Below are positions 1 through 9,829 of a DNA stretch of 64,000 bases, in pieces (within the stretch, counting starts at the first letter, position 1; every line of letters begins with the position of its first letter). The position numbers were made by a program, and so were the translations under genes. The notes under the pieces were generated by a model that saw only the letters and a program-made list of their open reading frames with translations, had not been told where the DNA came from and did no database searches. The stretch comes from Pedobacter sp. SL55 (GTDB taxonomy: Bacteria > Bacteroidota > Bacteroidia > Sphingobacteriales > Sphingobacteriaceae), in the NCBI RefSeq assembly GCF_026625705.1, contig NZ_CP113059.1:3410001-3474000 (forward strand), read 5' to 3'.

Positions 1-1512
1 CATGGCATCAGTTTGTTAGCGGGTTTTGAAGCTGAAAGAAATGTAACCGACTATCAAAGAGCAACTGGTGTTGATCTTGGTAACAGCGAATTACAAAGCG
101 TATCTACTGCTGGTACAGTGTCGTCTACGGCTTACAACTGGGGTAATACCATTGTATCAGGTTTATCTCGTTTAGAATATAATTATAATCAAAAATACTT
201 CTTATCTGGTTCTTATAGGAGAGATGGATCATCTAGGCTTGGTCCTGAAAATCGTTGGTCTAACTTCTGGTCTATCGGAGGATCTTGGAAACTAGATTCT
301 GAACAATTCATTAAAAATATTTCATTTGTAGATAATCTTAGAATTCGTGCATCTTACGGTACTAATGGAACTTTGCCAAGTAATAATTTCGAATGGAGAG
401 AATTAACTTCTTACTCTAGTAAGTATTTGGGACAGCCTGCAGGTTTGTATGCATCGCTTTACAATCCAGAGTTGACTTGGGAGAAAAGCCAATCTTCTAA
501 TGTAGCACTCGAGTTTGGTATATTTAAACGTTTTACCGGTACTATCGAATATTTTAATAAAGATACGAAGAGCCTTTTATTGGGCGTGCCAGTTTCTATG
601 ACCACAGGTTTTTCGGAAACCCTAAGGAATATAGGAGAGGTGAGAAACAATGGTATTGAACTAGAGTTAAATGCGAAAATTTTAGATAACAGTGACTTCA
701 AGTGGAACGCAGGAATAAACGCTTCGTTTATCAATTCTACAGTTAAAAAGCTGTATCGCCCTAATGGTAGTGCCGTTGGCAACAACATCATTTGGAATGA
801 TCCAACTGGTGGAGATGCTAGGGCTCAATTTTTATATACCGAGGGGCAATCTATGTTGAGCTTCTACGGTTTTGAATGGGCTGGTGTTAATCCTGCCGAT
901 GGTAGAAACAGGTGGTATGTAAACGATCCAAGTAATCCAGCTGCTGGTGAAGAGTTGCTTAATGGCAGAGGAATAACGTACGATTTTAATAAAGCTAACA
1001 GAAAAATTATTGGCGATGGTACACCTGATGTATTAGGTGGTTTTAATACTGATGTAGAGTACAAAGGTTTTACCTTGGGGTTAGTATTTAACTACAAAAT
1101 TGGTGGACAGATTTACGACGGAGCTTACAAAGATGTAGCGGATGATGGATATTATTGGGAAAGAATTAGATCACAAAGTTACTACGATAATATGTGGACC
1201 CCTGAAAGAACATCGGGCTCTTTACCACGATTAAAAGGAACAGATTTGACCGATCCTATGCAATACAGTACTCGCCAACTTCAAAGTGCAACATTTTTAA
1301 GATTAAAGAATGTATTACTTGCATACCGCTTACCAAAAAATGTTGTTTCAAAAGTAGGTGCATCAAATGCCAGAGTTTACTTTAATGGAACAAATCTGTT
1401 GACTTTTTCTAAATACAAAGAGGCAGATCCAGAAGTTGGTAATTATAGCACAAGGGGTTGGGAAACACCATTTGGTAAAACCTATACATTTGGTTTAGAA
1501 TTTAGTTTTTAA
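1..1512 (+). CDS. SusC/RagA-family TonB-linked outer-membrane receptor, C-terminal part (5' end outside window)
   Basis: The reading frame is open from the first base, so this is the last ~503 residues of a larger receptor (family members are about 1000 residues). The visible part is the beta-barrel. It has aromatic-rich amphipathic strands, the SusC-like stretch GFNTDVEYKGFTLGLVFNYK, and a C-terminal Phe (GLEFSF) typical of outer-membrane proteins. The N-terminal carboxypeptidase-like and plug domains are not in the window. SusC proteins import glycans or other oligomers through the outer membrane using TonB energy, with a SusD lipoprotein as lid. A susD gene follows after 16 bases, so the two form an operon. 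The substrate cannot be told, because no hydrolase or regulator of the locus is visible. Confidence 0.95.
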   Translation, partial: HGISLLAGFEAERNVTDYQRATGVDLGNSELQSVSTAGTVSSTAYNWGNTIVSGLSRLEYNYNQKYFLSGSYRRDGSSRLGPENRWSNFWSIGGSWKLDSEQFIKNISFVDNLRIRASYGTNGTLPSNNFEWRELTSYSSKYLGQPAGLYASLYNPELTWEKSQSSNVALEFGIFKRFTGTIEYFNKDTKSLLLGVPVSMTTGFSETLRNIGEVRNNGIELELNAKILDNSDFKWNAGINASFINSTVKKLYRPNGSAVGNNIIWNDPTGGDARAQFLYTEGQSMLSFYGFEWAGVNPADGRNRWYVNDPSNPAAGEELLNGRGITYDFNKANRKIIGDGTPDVLGGFNTDVEYKGFTLGLVFNYKIGGQIYDGAYKDVADDGYYWERIRSQSYYDNMWTPERTSGSLPRLKGTDLTDPMQYSTRQLQSATFLRLKNVLLAYRLPKNVVSKVGASNARVYFNGTNLLTFSKYKEADPEVGNYSTRGWETPFGKTYTFGLEFSF

Positions 1513-1528
1513 TGTTAAGAAATTGAAA

Positions 1529-3019
1529 ATGAAGAGAAGTAAAATATTAGTTTGGGGATTGCTTTTGATAAGTTTATCCTCATGTAAGAAGTTCTTAGAT
1601 GTTACGCCAAGCAATTCTGCAGATGCAGCAAAAGCTATTCAAACACCTAGGGATGCGCAGATAGTAATGAACGGTCTAATGAATCAGATGACCAGTTCTT
1701 CTTACTACGGCCGAAATTTTATTATGTATGCTGAGGCCAAAGGTGGCGACGTAGCGGTATACTCGCAGGGCAGGGGATTGGATGCTTTATACACCTTTAA
1801 CCATAATCCAAATACGAATAGTTATTCTAGTTTTTGGTCGCAGATTTACTATTGTATACTGCAGTCTAATTACATGTTAGAGGAAATTGCAAAGCGAGAA
1901 ACGGATGGAGTTACTGGTTTCAATACAGCAAAAGGCCAAGCATTAACGGCTAGAGCTTTAATGTATTTTGATTTGGTACGCCTTTATGGAAAGGCATATA
2001 CACAAGATAAAGCTTCTTTTGGCGTACCGATTGTACTTACCAAATTAGGTTTTGATGCCAAGCCATTAAGAGCAAGTGTTGAACAAGTTTATACGCAAAT
2101 CGTTAAAGATTTAACGGATGCAGCACCTTTATTACCAAAAACCAAGACCAACGGTTACATTAACTATTACGCTAATAAAGCGATACTAGCCAGAGTTTAT
2201 CTTAACATGGATATGAAAACCGAAGCGCTTTTAGCTGCAGAAGAAGTAATGGGGGCAACATCTTTATATACGCTTTATACAAATGCTAATTGGGTCGATT
2301 CTTGGAAAAGCCAATATGGTACGGAGTCTATATTTGAATTAAACATCAATCCGCTAGAGAACGATTTAGGTACAGCCTCATTAGGCGTTTATCAAAGAAA
2401 TAGAAACGTTGGTACTACATCTGCTTTAGGATTCTTTTACGCAAGTACTGATTTTCTTTCATCACTAAATGCAGGAAGCAATGCAGATATTAGAAGAGGA
2501 GTAATGGCTCGTGACGAAAGTTCTGCAACACGGTTGGGAGCACTTTATAAGTATTCAGGGGGGCTTCCTAATGGAAACGCTTCTACCTCTACGATGCCTG
2601 GTGACAAAAGCACAGGAAATAATACTGCTGTTAACATTAAGGTTATTCGTCTTTCTGAAATGTACTTGATTGCTGCTGAAGCTGCACTAATTAGTAATCC
2701 GACCAAGGCTGTAAACTATCTGAATGCCATAAGGCAACGAAATCCAGGATTATCAGCGGCAACCATTGGTAACATCAGCTTAGATATGATTTTAGAAGAG
2801 CGTAGAAAAGAGCTTTATGGCGAAGGCCATAGGTTCTTTGATATGATTAGGTCGAATAGGTCGATAACCTATAATGATGAATTTGGAAACTTAACCATTC
2901 TTCCAACGTTGCGACCAAAGACAATTGATAGAAATTTCTATAAAACTATTTTGCCAATTCCTCAATCTGAGATTAATGCAAATCCGCAAATTAAGGCACA
3001 GCAAAATCCAAGTTATTAA
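1529..3019 (+). CDS. SusD/RagB-family nutrient-binding outer-membrane lipoprotein
   Basis: 496 residues starting at the ATG; a TTG six bases upstream is in frame but the ATG gives a normal lipoprotein signal peptide. The signal (KILVWGLLLISLSSC) puts the lipidated cysteine at residue 19. The body shows SusD hallmarks: an alpha-helical TPR-like fold, a late SEMYLIAAEAAL helix, and the C-terminal ILEERRKELYGEGHRFFDMI motif. SusD binds the substrate at the cell surface and closes over the SusC barrel just upstream. A strong terminator hairpin follows 15 bases after the stop, so the operon ends here. Confidence 0.96.
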   Translation: MKRSKILVWGLLLISLSSCKKFLDVTPSNSADAAKAIQTPRDAQIVMNGLMNQMTSSSYYGRNFIMYAEAKGGDVAVYSQGRGLDALYTFNHNPNTNSYSSFWSQIYYCILQSNYMLEEIAKRETDGVTGFNTAKGQALTARALMYFDLVRLYGKAYTQDKASFGVPIVLTKLGFDAKPLRASVEQVYTQIVKDLTDAAPLLPKTKTNGYINYYANKAILARVYLNMDMKTEALLAAEEVMGATSLYTLYTNANWVDSWKSQYGTESIFELNINPLENDLGTASLGVYQRNRNVGTTSALGFFYASTDFLSSLNAGSNADIRRGVMARDESSATRLGALYKYSGGLPNGNASTSTMPGDKSTGNNTAVNIKVIRLSEMYLIAAEAALISNPTKAVNYLNAIRQRNPGLSAATIGNISLDMILEERRKELYGEGHRFFDMIRSNRSITYNDEFGNLTILPTLRPKTIDRNFYKTILPIPQSEINANPQIKAQQNPSY

Positions 3020-3033
3020 TAAAATAATGACAC

Positions 3034-3071
3034 AAAAAGAAAGCCGCATTGTTTAATGCGGCTTTCTTTTT
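3034..3071. terminator. Bidirectional intrinsic terminator between susD and the convergent SpmAB-like gene
   Basis: A perfect 17-bp inverted repeat (3034-3050 and 3055-3071) with a GTTT loop. The core is AAAGCCGCATT, with A-tracts on the left arm and T-tracts on the right, so it can stop transcription from both sides. Confidence 0.9.
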
Positions 3072-3087
3072 ACAGCAAACGTAACAA

Positions 3088-4491
3088 CTAACTATTCCCA
3101 AAAAACAAATAAGCCAAGCCAATAGCCGTACAAACCCCAGCCAAATCCGCAATTAGCATGGTGCCAATGGCGTAACGAGTATTTTTAACAGATACCGAAC
3201 CAAAGTAAACTGCAATTACATAGAATGTAGTATCGGCAGCACCTTGAAATACGCCAGAAAGTCGGCTGGCAAATGAATCAGGGCCATAAGCCGTCATGGT
3301 ATCTACCATCATGCCTCTAGCGCCACCACCACTCAAAGGGCGTATCAATGCGGTAGGTAAGGCCTCTACAAAACGAGTGTCGGCACCTAAAAAAGCAAAA
3401 AAGTTTTTAATTCCGAGAATAACCACATCGAAAGTACCACTGGTGCGCAACATGCTAATGGCTACCAACATGCCCACCAAATAGGGAATAATCTTTACCG
3501 CAGTTTCGAAACCGCCCTTGGCACCATCTACAAAGGCATCAAAAACATCGATTTTCTTATAAACGCCACCCAATAAAATAGCCAACACAATAAATAGAAT
3601 AACACCACTACTTAATGTGCCAGAAAAAGCAGCAATGGACTGAGAATTTAAGGTAGTAATATACCATACCAACAACGCAATTACTGCGCTGATACTTAAT
3701 ATCCACCCTAAAATTACGGGCTGAAAAATATTGATTTTTTGCTTGAAAGAAACAATGAGCATGGCTGTCATGGTGCCTACAAAGGTTACAATTAAGCAAG
3801 GAATAAAAATATCTGTAGGGTCTGAAGCGTTTGAAGACGCTCTTAAGGCAATTACACTTACCGGAATTAAACTTAAACCTGCAGCGTGTAAACACAAGAA
3901 CATTATTTGCGAATTACTGGCTACCGATTTATTCGGGTTTAGTTCTTGCAAACTTTCCATTGCTTTTAAACCAAAAGGCGTGGCAGCATTGTCTAAGCCT
4001 AATAAGTTGGCAGAAAAATTCATCACCATGTGGCCAGTAGCTGGGTGCCCTTTCGGAACTTCTGGAAACAATTTAGAGAAAAAAGGACCAACAATTTTGG
4101 ATAGCAAACGGATACCCCCAGCTTTTTCTGCAATGCTCATTAAGCCCATAAAAAAGGCTAAAATACCGATTAGTTTCAGGCACATTTCTACTGCGTTCCA
4201 ACAGGTTTGTATTACACCATCAGCTGACTGCTCTCTAAATGAGATATAATTGTTTTTTTCTTTTTTGAATTTAACATCGCCTTCTTTGTATTCTTTTTTC
4301 TCAGCGATTGTTTTGATAATAACAGGGGAAAGTGCCATGCTATCTAAAACTTTAGTATTAGAAGTATCACCCTGTTTTCCAATTACCATTTTACTGAAAA
4401 TAGTGGCTTCACTATGCGAACTCATTAGCTTGATTGAAGCTACTATGATCGCCACAATGATAAATGCCGACCAAATTCTACTTAATGCCAT
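3088..4491 (-). CDS. Nucleoside-recognition (Gate) domain membrane protein, SpmA-SpmB fusion type
   Basis: 467 residues with many hydrophobic segments. The first half carries the SpmA-like block (GHPATGHMVMNFSANLLGLD, then NAATPFGLKAMESLQ). The second half carries the SpmB-like block (GGFETAVKIIPYLVGMLVA, then LIRPLSGGGARGMM). In Bacillus, SpmA and SpmB are separate proteins used in spore maturation. A single fused protein is usual in non-sporulating Bacteroidota, where the role is unknown. An extra loop of about 60 charged residues follows the first membrane segment. It is convergent with susD across a terminator, and no partner gene is evident. Confidence 0.85.
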   Translation of the reverse strand: MALSRIWSAFIIVAIIVASIKLMSSHSEATIFSKMVIGKQGDTSNTKVLDSMALSPVIIKTIAEKKEYKEGDVKFKKEKNNYISFREQSADGVIQTCWNAVEMCLKLIGILAFFMGLMSIAEKAGGIRLLSKIVGPFFSKLFPEVPKGHPATGHMVMNFSANLLGLDNAATPFGLKAMESLQELNPNKSVASNSQIMFLCLHAAGLSLIPVSVIALRASSNASDPTDIFIPCLIVTFVGTMTAMLIVSFKQKINIFQPVILGWILSISAVIALLVWYITTLNSQSIAAFSGTLSSGVILFIVLAILLGGVYKKIDVFDAFVDGAKGGFETAVKIIPYLVGMLVAISMLRTSGTFDVVILGIKNFFAFLGADTRFVEALPTALIRPLSGGGARGMMVDTMTAYGPDSFASRLSGVFQGAADTTFYVIAVYFGSVSVKNTRYAIGTMLIADLAGVCTAIGLAYLFFGNS

Positions 4492-4577
4492 TTGTGTTTG
4501 TTTAGTTTTATGCGTTGAATTTAGTGTTTTTGCGGTATTTTACCACATGGACACGTAGGTTTTTTTGAATTTAGCTC

Positions 4578-4597
4578 GCCACAGATGCACAGATTTA
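4578..4597. repeat. Solitary arm of the GCCACAGATGCACAGAT repeat family
   Basis: Contains GCCACAGATGCACAGAT, one arm of the perfect inverted repeat found complete at 13629-13684. Related copies are at 27201 and 53105. It lies in the short gap between two minus-strand genes. Confidence 0.7.
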
Positions 4598-4641
4598 TAT
4601 AATAATGCCGAAAATTGGTAACGGCACTGTAGTAAAAAAAG

Positions 4642-5799
4642 CTACAGCAATAAATAACCATCTTTAAAGACTAAAATTGTTTGCTTTTCATTAGATAATT
4701 CGAAATCAGCAGCTTTATTAAAAACAATATTACCATTTAATTGGCAGCCGTTTACATCGTAAACTTCATAAGCATCGCAGAAGCTTAAATCGCCGATATC
4801 TTGGATAGTGTAGTTTTTGTAGGTGCTCTTTCCATCTGCATTAGGGCATTCATCGTAATTAATACCAACGCTAACAGTTACACCTGGTAAAACTAGGTTA
4901 TTAATTAAGATATGGAAAATCTGTTTTGTGTTTTTAGGAATTGAAAAATAATTCGTCGTAGTTTGTTTTTCGTAACTTTTACTAGCAATAGATATTAATC
5001 CCGATAGGATAGAAGCAAAAAAATATTTTCTGATCTGCTGTTTTTCTGGATCATTGGGATAGCCGCCAGCTTCAATTAAAATAGTAGAAGTGCCAGCTGC
5101 TTGAAAATTATCGCCAAAGGCTCTTGGCTCATATTCATCATCAAATAAACCGATATGATGTGGTAAGATTTGATCTAGTTCTGCAAACATATCTGCAATA
5201 ACCAACATTGCATCTTTCCGAATTGAATTTAAAGAAAGTGCTTTGTCAAATGTTGGAGCCAAATAGGAAAGTGTAGCAGGTTTTAAAGTTCCGTCCACAC
5301 TCCACAATGTGGTTTGGTCATGTAAATTGAAACCGAAGTTTGGCTCGAAATCATCCCTAGCCTGTTTCAGTATCTTACCTTCTGGAGAGGCAGTTTGCAA
5401 GAAATCTCTATTGATATCAATCTGTTGTGCATTTCTGCGTGTAAAAACTGCTGCTCCATCAGGATTAACCATTGGGATAATTAATAGTTGGCAATTTTCA
5501 GTTAACAGTTTTACCATTTCATTTTCTTTCTGCAAGAAATTAAACAAATCGAAAAGCGCCATGGTTCCGGTAGCTTCGTCGCCGTGCATTTGGCTCCAAA
5601 GCATTATTTTTGTTTTGCCCTGTCCCCATTTAACAGCGTTGATGCTTTTGCCGTTTACGGAGTTGCCAAGTTGCTCAACTTTAAATTCTGAAGGTAATTG
5701 ATGAATTAACGGAAGGATATCTTCGTGCTTGAAAAAACGATTAGTAAGTGTTTTTTCTTCGAAAGTTGAGTAATGAGTTAGGATGGTTTGAATGTTCAT
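4642..5799 (-). CDS. M14-family zinc carboxypeptidase
   Basis: 385 residues. The zinc site is visible as MHGDEATG (H72 and E75) and NLHDQ (H160). Substrate-binding N130-R131 lie in DINRDF, and the catalytic glutamate is E243 in LIEAGGYPND. No signal peptide is present, so the enzyme is probably cytoplasmic, unlike digestive carboxypeptidases. The last ~90 residues after the catalytic domain resemble no domain I can name. The preferred substrate (peptide tail, amidated amino acid or muropeptide) cannot be read from the sequence. Confidence 0.88.
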   Translation of the reverse strand: MNIQTILTHYSTFEEKTLTNRFFKHEDILPLIHQLPSEFKVEQLGNSVNGKSINAVKWGQGKTKIMLWSQMHGDEATGTMALFDLFNFLQKENEMVKLLTENCQLLIIPMVNPDGAAVFTRRNAQQIDINRDFLQTASPEGKILKQARDDFEPNFGFNLHDQTTLWSVDGTLKPATLSYLAPTFDKALSLNSIRKDAMLVIADMFAELDQILPHHIGLFDDEYEPRAFGDNFQAAGTSTILIEAGGYPNDPEKQQIRKYFFASILSGLISIASKSYEKQTTTNYFSIPKNTKQIFHILINNLVLPGVTVSVGINYDECPNADGKSTYKNYTIQDIGDLSFCDAYEVYDVNGCQLNGNIVFNKAADFELSNEKQTILVFKDGYLLL

Positions 5800-5905
5800 T
5801 TGAAATCGAAATTAAATAAAAAATCGCCATTGCTAGCAGAAGAAGTAAATTTTACTTCCTTACTGGCAAAGGCGATTGTAATAACAACTATTTAAATCGG
5901 CTTTA

Positions 5906-5981
5906 GTCATTTCGACTTTAGGAGAAATCTAACATTTGATAGCAATTTGCTAGATTTCTCCTCGTTCCTCGTCGAAATGAC
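5906..5981. repeat. Dispersed inverted repeat, GTCATTTCGA / GGAGAAATCT family
   Basis: The ends are GTCATTTCGA (5906-5915) and TCGAAATGAC (5972-5981). The inner arms GGAGAAATCT and AGATTTCTCC are also complementary. A second copy is at 9651-9728 and a partial one at 44079-44106. It lies between the S9 peptidase and the M14 peptidase and could fold in RNA. Confidence 0.8.
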
Positions 5982-6015
5982 GGCTAATGTATGGTTACTG
6001 CTAACTGTGAACTGA

Positions 6016-8910
6016 CTAAGGTTTCTCGTCTGTTAGTTCAAAGCCCCAAGTTTTTCCTTTTTCGGTTGCAGGTACACCACTCACCATCCAAACCGGCGCT
6101 TTAGCACCTTTCAAATAGTAATCAAAAAATTGCTGTTCACGAATTTGAATATCTTTTCTGTTTTGACGTTGTACCAAATTATGAGCTTCATTGTTGTAAT
6201 TCAACATCCAAACAGGTTTGCCTAAACGGCGTAAACCAGTAAACATTTCGATACCTTGGTACCAAGGCACAGCTCCATCAGCATCGTTGGCCATTACTAC
6301 CACTGGAGTTTTAACTTTTGGAAAGTTAAATAAAGGAGAGTTTTGGATGTATAACTCTGGCTTTTCCCATAAAGTTGCTCCAATTCTACTCTGTGTTTTT
6401 TCGTATTGGAACTGACGGTTCATACCGCTTTCCCAACGGATACCACCGTAGGCAGATGTCATGTTAACCACAGGAGCACCAGCCCAAGCAGCCGCGTACA
6501 TATCGGTTACTGTAATGAGGTGGGCCACTTGGTAACCGCCCCAGCTTTGTCCTTGTATACCTATTTTAGTACCATCTACCCAAGCGTTTTTCTTTAAATG
6601 TTCTACACCAGAATTGATAAATTCTTCGGCAGATTTGCCTGGATAACCAATTTCGTAGCTGATATCTGGAGCAAAAACCAAATATCCATTGCTTACAAAA
6701 AATGGAATGTTTAAACGCGATGGCGTAGGAGCAGGTGCTTGATAAGTGTATAGCCCATCAGAAAGTTTTTCGTAGAAATAAACAATCATTGGGTACTTTT
6801 TATTTGGATCGAAGTTTTCTGGTTTGTACAAAATACCTTCAGATTTATAGCCTTTTGGCGTTGTCCATTTTACCAATTCGGTAGTACCCCAATTGTAATT
6901 TGCTTGCTGTGGGTTAGTGCTACTAAGTTTCGTAGCTGTTTTAAAATCTTTAGAAATATAAACATCTGGAGAATTGATGTAGCTTCCTTTGTCGTATATA
7001 AACAAATCTGCATCTTTTGCTTTTACTAAAGAAGAAAATTTAGCTTTTTCCATTGTCAATTGTTCCGGCAATTTATTATCGTTTATCGCCTTGCGGAAAA
7101 TGCCGTTTTCTTTCGTAGCATTATTGAAAGCATCAAAATACAGTACTTCATTCTTTTTAAAGAAACGATCGTCACTATTACCACCGGTGTTTCTAAAACC
7201 TCTCGATTGCTCTGAACCTACACTTATTCTTTCTACTCGTAAAGTAATATTGTTAGAACGACCAAAACCGATGGTTACATTTCTAGGAGCAGATTTCCCA
7301 TCTGGAGAGAAGGCCCAAACATCATAACGATCGTTAATTAACACTAATTTATCTTCCTCAGTCCAACCTGCAATACCATAGCTTCTAGCATAATCTGGCA
7401 CATCATTTTCTTCATCGGCAAATTTTACCGACATATTACTATTCAGTTGCGTTACCTTGCCAGTAGCAGTTTGGTAAGTGTACCAATTGCCATTTTCGTT
7501 ATTGAAATAAAGTATATATTGCCCGCCAGGCGATGCCATTGCTTGGCCATTTAAACCTTCGATAATTTTTTTGCGGCTACCGTTTTTAATGTCAACCAAG
7601 TAATAATCTCTTTTGCTTCCGCCGGTCCATTGCGTAGCAATACGGTTACCAAAATCTGTTGAAGCCAACACATAACTTGCATCTCCTTCGTTCACTAAAG
7701 AAGCGTCGGGCATTTTGGTGTCTGTTAGGGGAACAATTTTTGGATCAGAACTATAAACGTCAATTACGCTCAAATAACTTCTTTTAGATTCTCTGTCGGC
7801 ATTTTTTAACTGCATGGTTTGCAAATAATCATCCTTATAGCCCCATATATCTAGTTTGGCGTTTTCAAAATCAACCAAAGTAGTGTCTTTTGGTTTTTTT
7901 TCTGGTGCAATGCCAAAGAATAGTCTAGTGCCATCTTTGCTAAAATTCAATCTTCCATCTGCACTTACAACGTATTTTGTAGGTAAGCCCGGTATTTCGT
8001 TATCTACTAACACCTGTGCTGTATCTAAGCTTAACGAATTGTAATAGATGTTGTAATCTTTAATTTCCTTCTTCTCAGGATCTGTTTCGCCCAAAAAAGC
8101 TAAATGCTCGCTTTCTTCATCAAAAGTAAAACCTTTAAAATTGCCTTTGTCTTTAACTAGGGTTTTTAAGGTCCACTTTTCTGTATTTAATAAAAATACA
8201 CCAGGCTTAGCATCTTTGTCTTTTTTAGAACCCGATGATGTGAAAACTAATTGTTTTCCATCATTACTAAAAGCATATTCAGTTACATATTTGTAGGTTT
8301 TTTCTATACCTGTAGTTAAATTTTTCACAATCAAATCGGTACCTTCTTTACTTGCAGCAGCACCAGTAGCAGGTTCGTCGGCAAATAAATCGCTGTCATT
8401 TTTTTCTGGCGCAGCCGATGACGGTCTTGTCTTTTTAGCCGTATCTAACGGTTTTTCTAAGTTGTAAGCAATAATTGCCGCACCTTTGTCTGGAAATGAA
8501 AACGATTTTACACGAGGTATTTTGTTTATGCTTAACGTAGTTAAATTCACTATCGCTAAAGTATCTTTTGTCATTTCATCTGGTTTCTTCTTTTTAATTT
8601 TCGCTTGTCTTACATCCTTAAATAAAGGTTTTACAGCTAAGGCAGCAAACTTAGAATCGTTGCTGAAAGATAAGTTTGTACCTCTAGGCACCGTAAGCTT
8701 GCGGCCACTAGGTGTAAGAGTTTCCTGAAAATATAGGTTTCCATCTCCTTCTTGTGGACTTATTACAAAGCTTGCCCAAAGTCCGTTGTTGGTTAATTGC
8801 TTGCTTCCTACAGATTGCCAGCCATCGTAAACACTGTGGTCTAAAGGTTTTTTTTGAGCAAAAACAGCACTGCTGATGAGCACAAAAAATAAAAAGAGTT
8901 TCTTTTGCAT
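6016..8910 (-). CDS. Exported S9-family prolyl oligopeptidase / alpha-beta hydrolase peptidase
   Basis: 964 residues from the ATG at 8910. A longer in-frame start exists, but this one gives a clean signal peptide (MQKKLFLFFVLISSAVFAQ). The N-terminal ~650 residues look like a degenerate beta-propeller with repeated Asp-rich blades. The C-terminal catalytic domain has the serine in GQSWGGYQ (S789), the aspartate in ANDADGAVPW (D878) and the histidine in NNEAHNL (H910). Such S9 enzymes cut short peptides, often after proline or small residues, in the periplasm or outside the cell. Blades 3-4 are interrupted by an acidic, low-complexity stretch (KKTRPSSAAPEKNDSDLF). Confidence 0.93.
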   Translation of the reverse strand: MQKKLFLFFVLISSAVFAQKKPLDHSVYDGWQSVGSKQLTNNGLWASFVISPQEGDGNLYFQETLTPSGRKLTVPRGTNLSFSNDSKFAALAVKPLFKDVRQAKIKKKKPDEMTKDTLAIVNLTTLSINKIPRVKSFSFPDKGAAIIAYNLEKPLDTAKKTRPSSAAPEKNDSDLFADEPATGAAASKEGTDLIVKNLTTGIEKTYKYVTEYAFSNDGKQLVFTSSGSKKDKDAKPGVFLLNTEKWTLKTLVKDKGNFKGFTFDEESEHLAFLGETDPEKKEIKDYNIYYNSLSLDTAQVLVDNEIPGLPTKYVVSADGRLNFSKDGTRLFFGIAPEKKPKDTTLVDFENAKLDIWGYKDDYLQTMQLKNADRESKRSYLSVIDVYSSDPKIVPLTDTKMPDASLVNEGDASYVLASTDFGNRIATQWTGGSKRDYYLVDIKNGSRKKIIEGLNGQAMASPGGQYILYFNNENGNWYTYQTATGKVTQLNSNMSVKFADEENDVPDYARSYGIAGWTEEDKLVLINDRYDVWAFSPDGKSAPRNVTIGFGRSNNITLRVERISVGSEQSRGFRNTGGNSDDRFFKKNEVLYFDAFNNATKENGIFRKAINDNKLPEQLTMEKAKFSSLVKAKDADLFIYDKGSYINSPDVYISKDFKTATKLSSTNPQQANYNWGTTELVKWTTPKGYKSEGILYKPENFDPNKKYPMIVYFYEKLSDGLYTYQAPAPTPSRLNIPFFVSNGYLVFAPDISYEIGYPGKSAEEFINSGVEHLKKNAWVDGTKIGIQGQSWGGYQVAHLITVTDMYAAAWAGAPVVNMTSAYGGIRWESGMNRQFQYEKTQSRIGATLWEKPELYIQNSPLFNFPKVKTPVVVMANDADGAVPWYQGIEMFTGLRRLGKPVWMLNYNNEAHNLVQRQNRKDIQIREQQFFDYYLKGAKAPVWMVSGVPATEKGKTWGFELTDEKP

Positions 8911-8998
8911 GTTGTTTTTATAAATACGGTTAGATTGTTGGTTAAACTGTTCTAAAAATCGCAATAATAGTATCTTAAAGCAAATGTTAAGTGAAATT

Positions 8999-9544
8999 TT
9001 ACAAAGTAGATTGGTATTCGTTAGCTAATAATGAAAAACAAATGGAATCTTCATGTTGGCCGTTTTCAAAATAATCTTCTCTCATTATTCCTTCTTTTAC
9101 AAATCCATTTTTATGGATCAGTTTTAATGATGGCTCATTCCAGGCGGCTATTAGGGCTTCCATTCTGTGCAAAGCCATTTGCTCGAAACCATATTTTAAA
9201 ATCAGCGGAATAGCCTCTGTCATAAAACCCCTTTTTTTAAAGTTGTCGGCTTTTAAAGAATAGAATAATTCTGCTCTGCTATGTTTCTTGTTCCAAGTAT
9301 GGAAACCGCATTCGCCAATAATTTGCTTACTTTCTTTTTCTATCAAAAAGAAATATAGGAAAGATATTTGGTAGGTTTCCATGCCGTTTTCGAACATATT
9401 TCGATATCTATCAAAGCCAGTTTCATCAATTTCTAATATGCTTCTGATTTCTGCTTTTGTGTGGCTTTCAAAGAGATGATTAATATATTTTGGTGTAACG
9501 GCTTTTAGGTAAAGGCGTTTTGTTTCTAGTCGGATATCGTTCAT
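8999..9544 (-). CDS. GNAT-family N-acetyltransferase (RimJ/RimL type)
   Basis: 181 residues with the RimJ/RimL-like layout: an N-terminal LETKRLYLKAVTPKYI strand-helix, a central GECGFHTW strand, and an acetyl-CoA region (KKRGFMTEAIPLILKYGF) followed by HRMEALIAAWNEPSLKLIHK. Family members acetylate the N-terminus of ribosomal proteins or small amines; the substrate here is unknown. It stands alone, with the hairpin island on its upstream side. Confidence 0.88.
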   Translation of the reverse strand: MNDIRLETKRLYLKAVTPKYINHLFESHTKAEIRSILEIDETGFDRYRNMFENGMETYQISFLYFFLIEKESKQIIGECGFHTWNKKHSRAELFYSLKADNFKKRGFMTEAIPLILKYGFEQMALHRMEALIAAWNEPSLKLIHKNGFVKEGIMREDYFENGQHEDSICFSLLANEYQSTL

Positions 9545-9650
9545 TTGAGTACTAAATAATTGAGATGAAAATAAAGATTTTTAGTTGTTAGCCACGTGTG
9601 CGCAGCTATTTTCTTGATGATATACTTTTTTTGGTTATAGTAATATCATC

Positions 9651-9728
9651 CGTCCTTTCGGCGATAGGAGAAATCTAACAATAAAATAGATTATGCTAGA
9701 TTTCTCCTCGTGCCTCGTCGAAATGACG
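9651..9728. repeat. Dispersed inverted repeat, GGAGAAATCT family (second copy)
   Basis: Left arm includes ATAGGAGAAATCTAACA and right arm starts AGATTTCTCCTCG at 9698 and ends TCGAAATGACG. It matches the element at 5906-5981 in both arms but has a different loop. Confidence 0.8.
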
Positions 9729-9752
9729 ACGAAATGTACATCTTTTCTTTTG

Positions 9753-9819
9753 GTTGATGCTATCATCAACTGAAACTAATTTATTGTTGGTAACAACACC
9801 AACAATAGGATGAATTAGT
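9753..9819. repeat. Two adjacent hairpins in the 9.5-10 kb gene-free island
   Basis: First hairpin: GTTGATG (9753-9759) pairs with CATCAAC (9764-9770). Second: TATTGTTGGT (9782-9791) pairs with ACCAACAATA (9798-9807), extended by ACTAATT (9775) and AATTAGT (9813). The gap 9545-10016 holds no ORF I can support and consists almost entirely of such structures. Confidence 0.6.
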
Positions 9820-9829
9820 CTAATCAATA

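Noticed and set aside
3731..4249. 172-codon plus-strand ORF inside the SpmAB-like gene
   Set aside because: It is the opposite-strand shadow of a well-supported gene and its translation has no recognisable domain.
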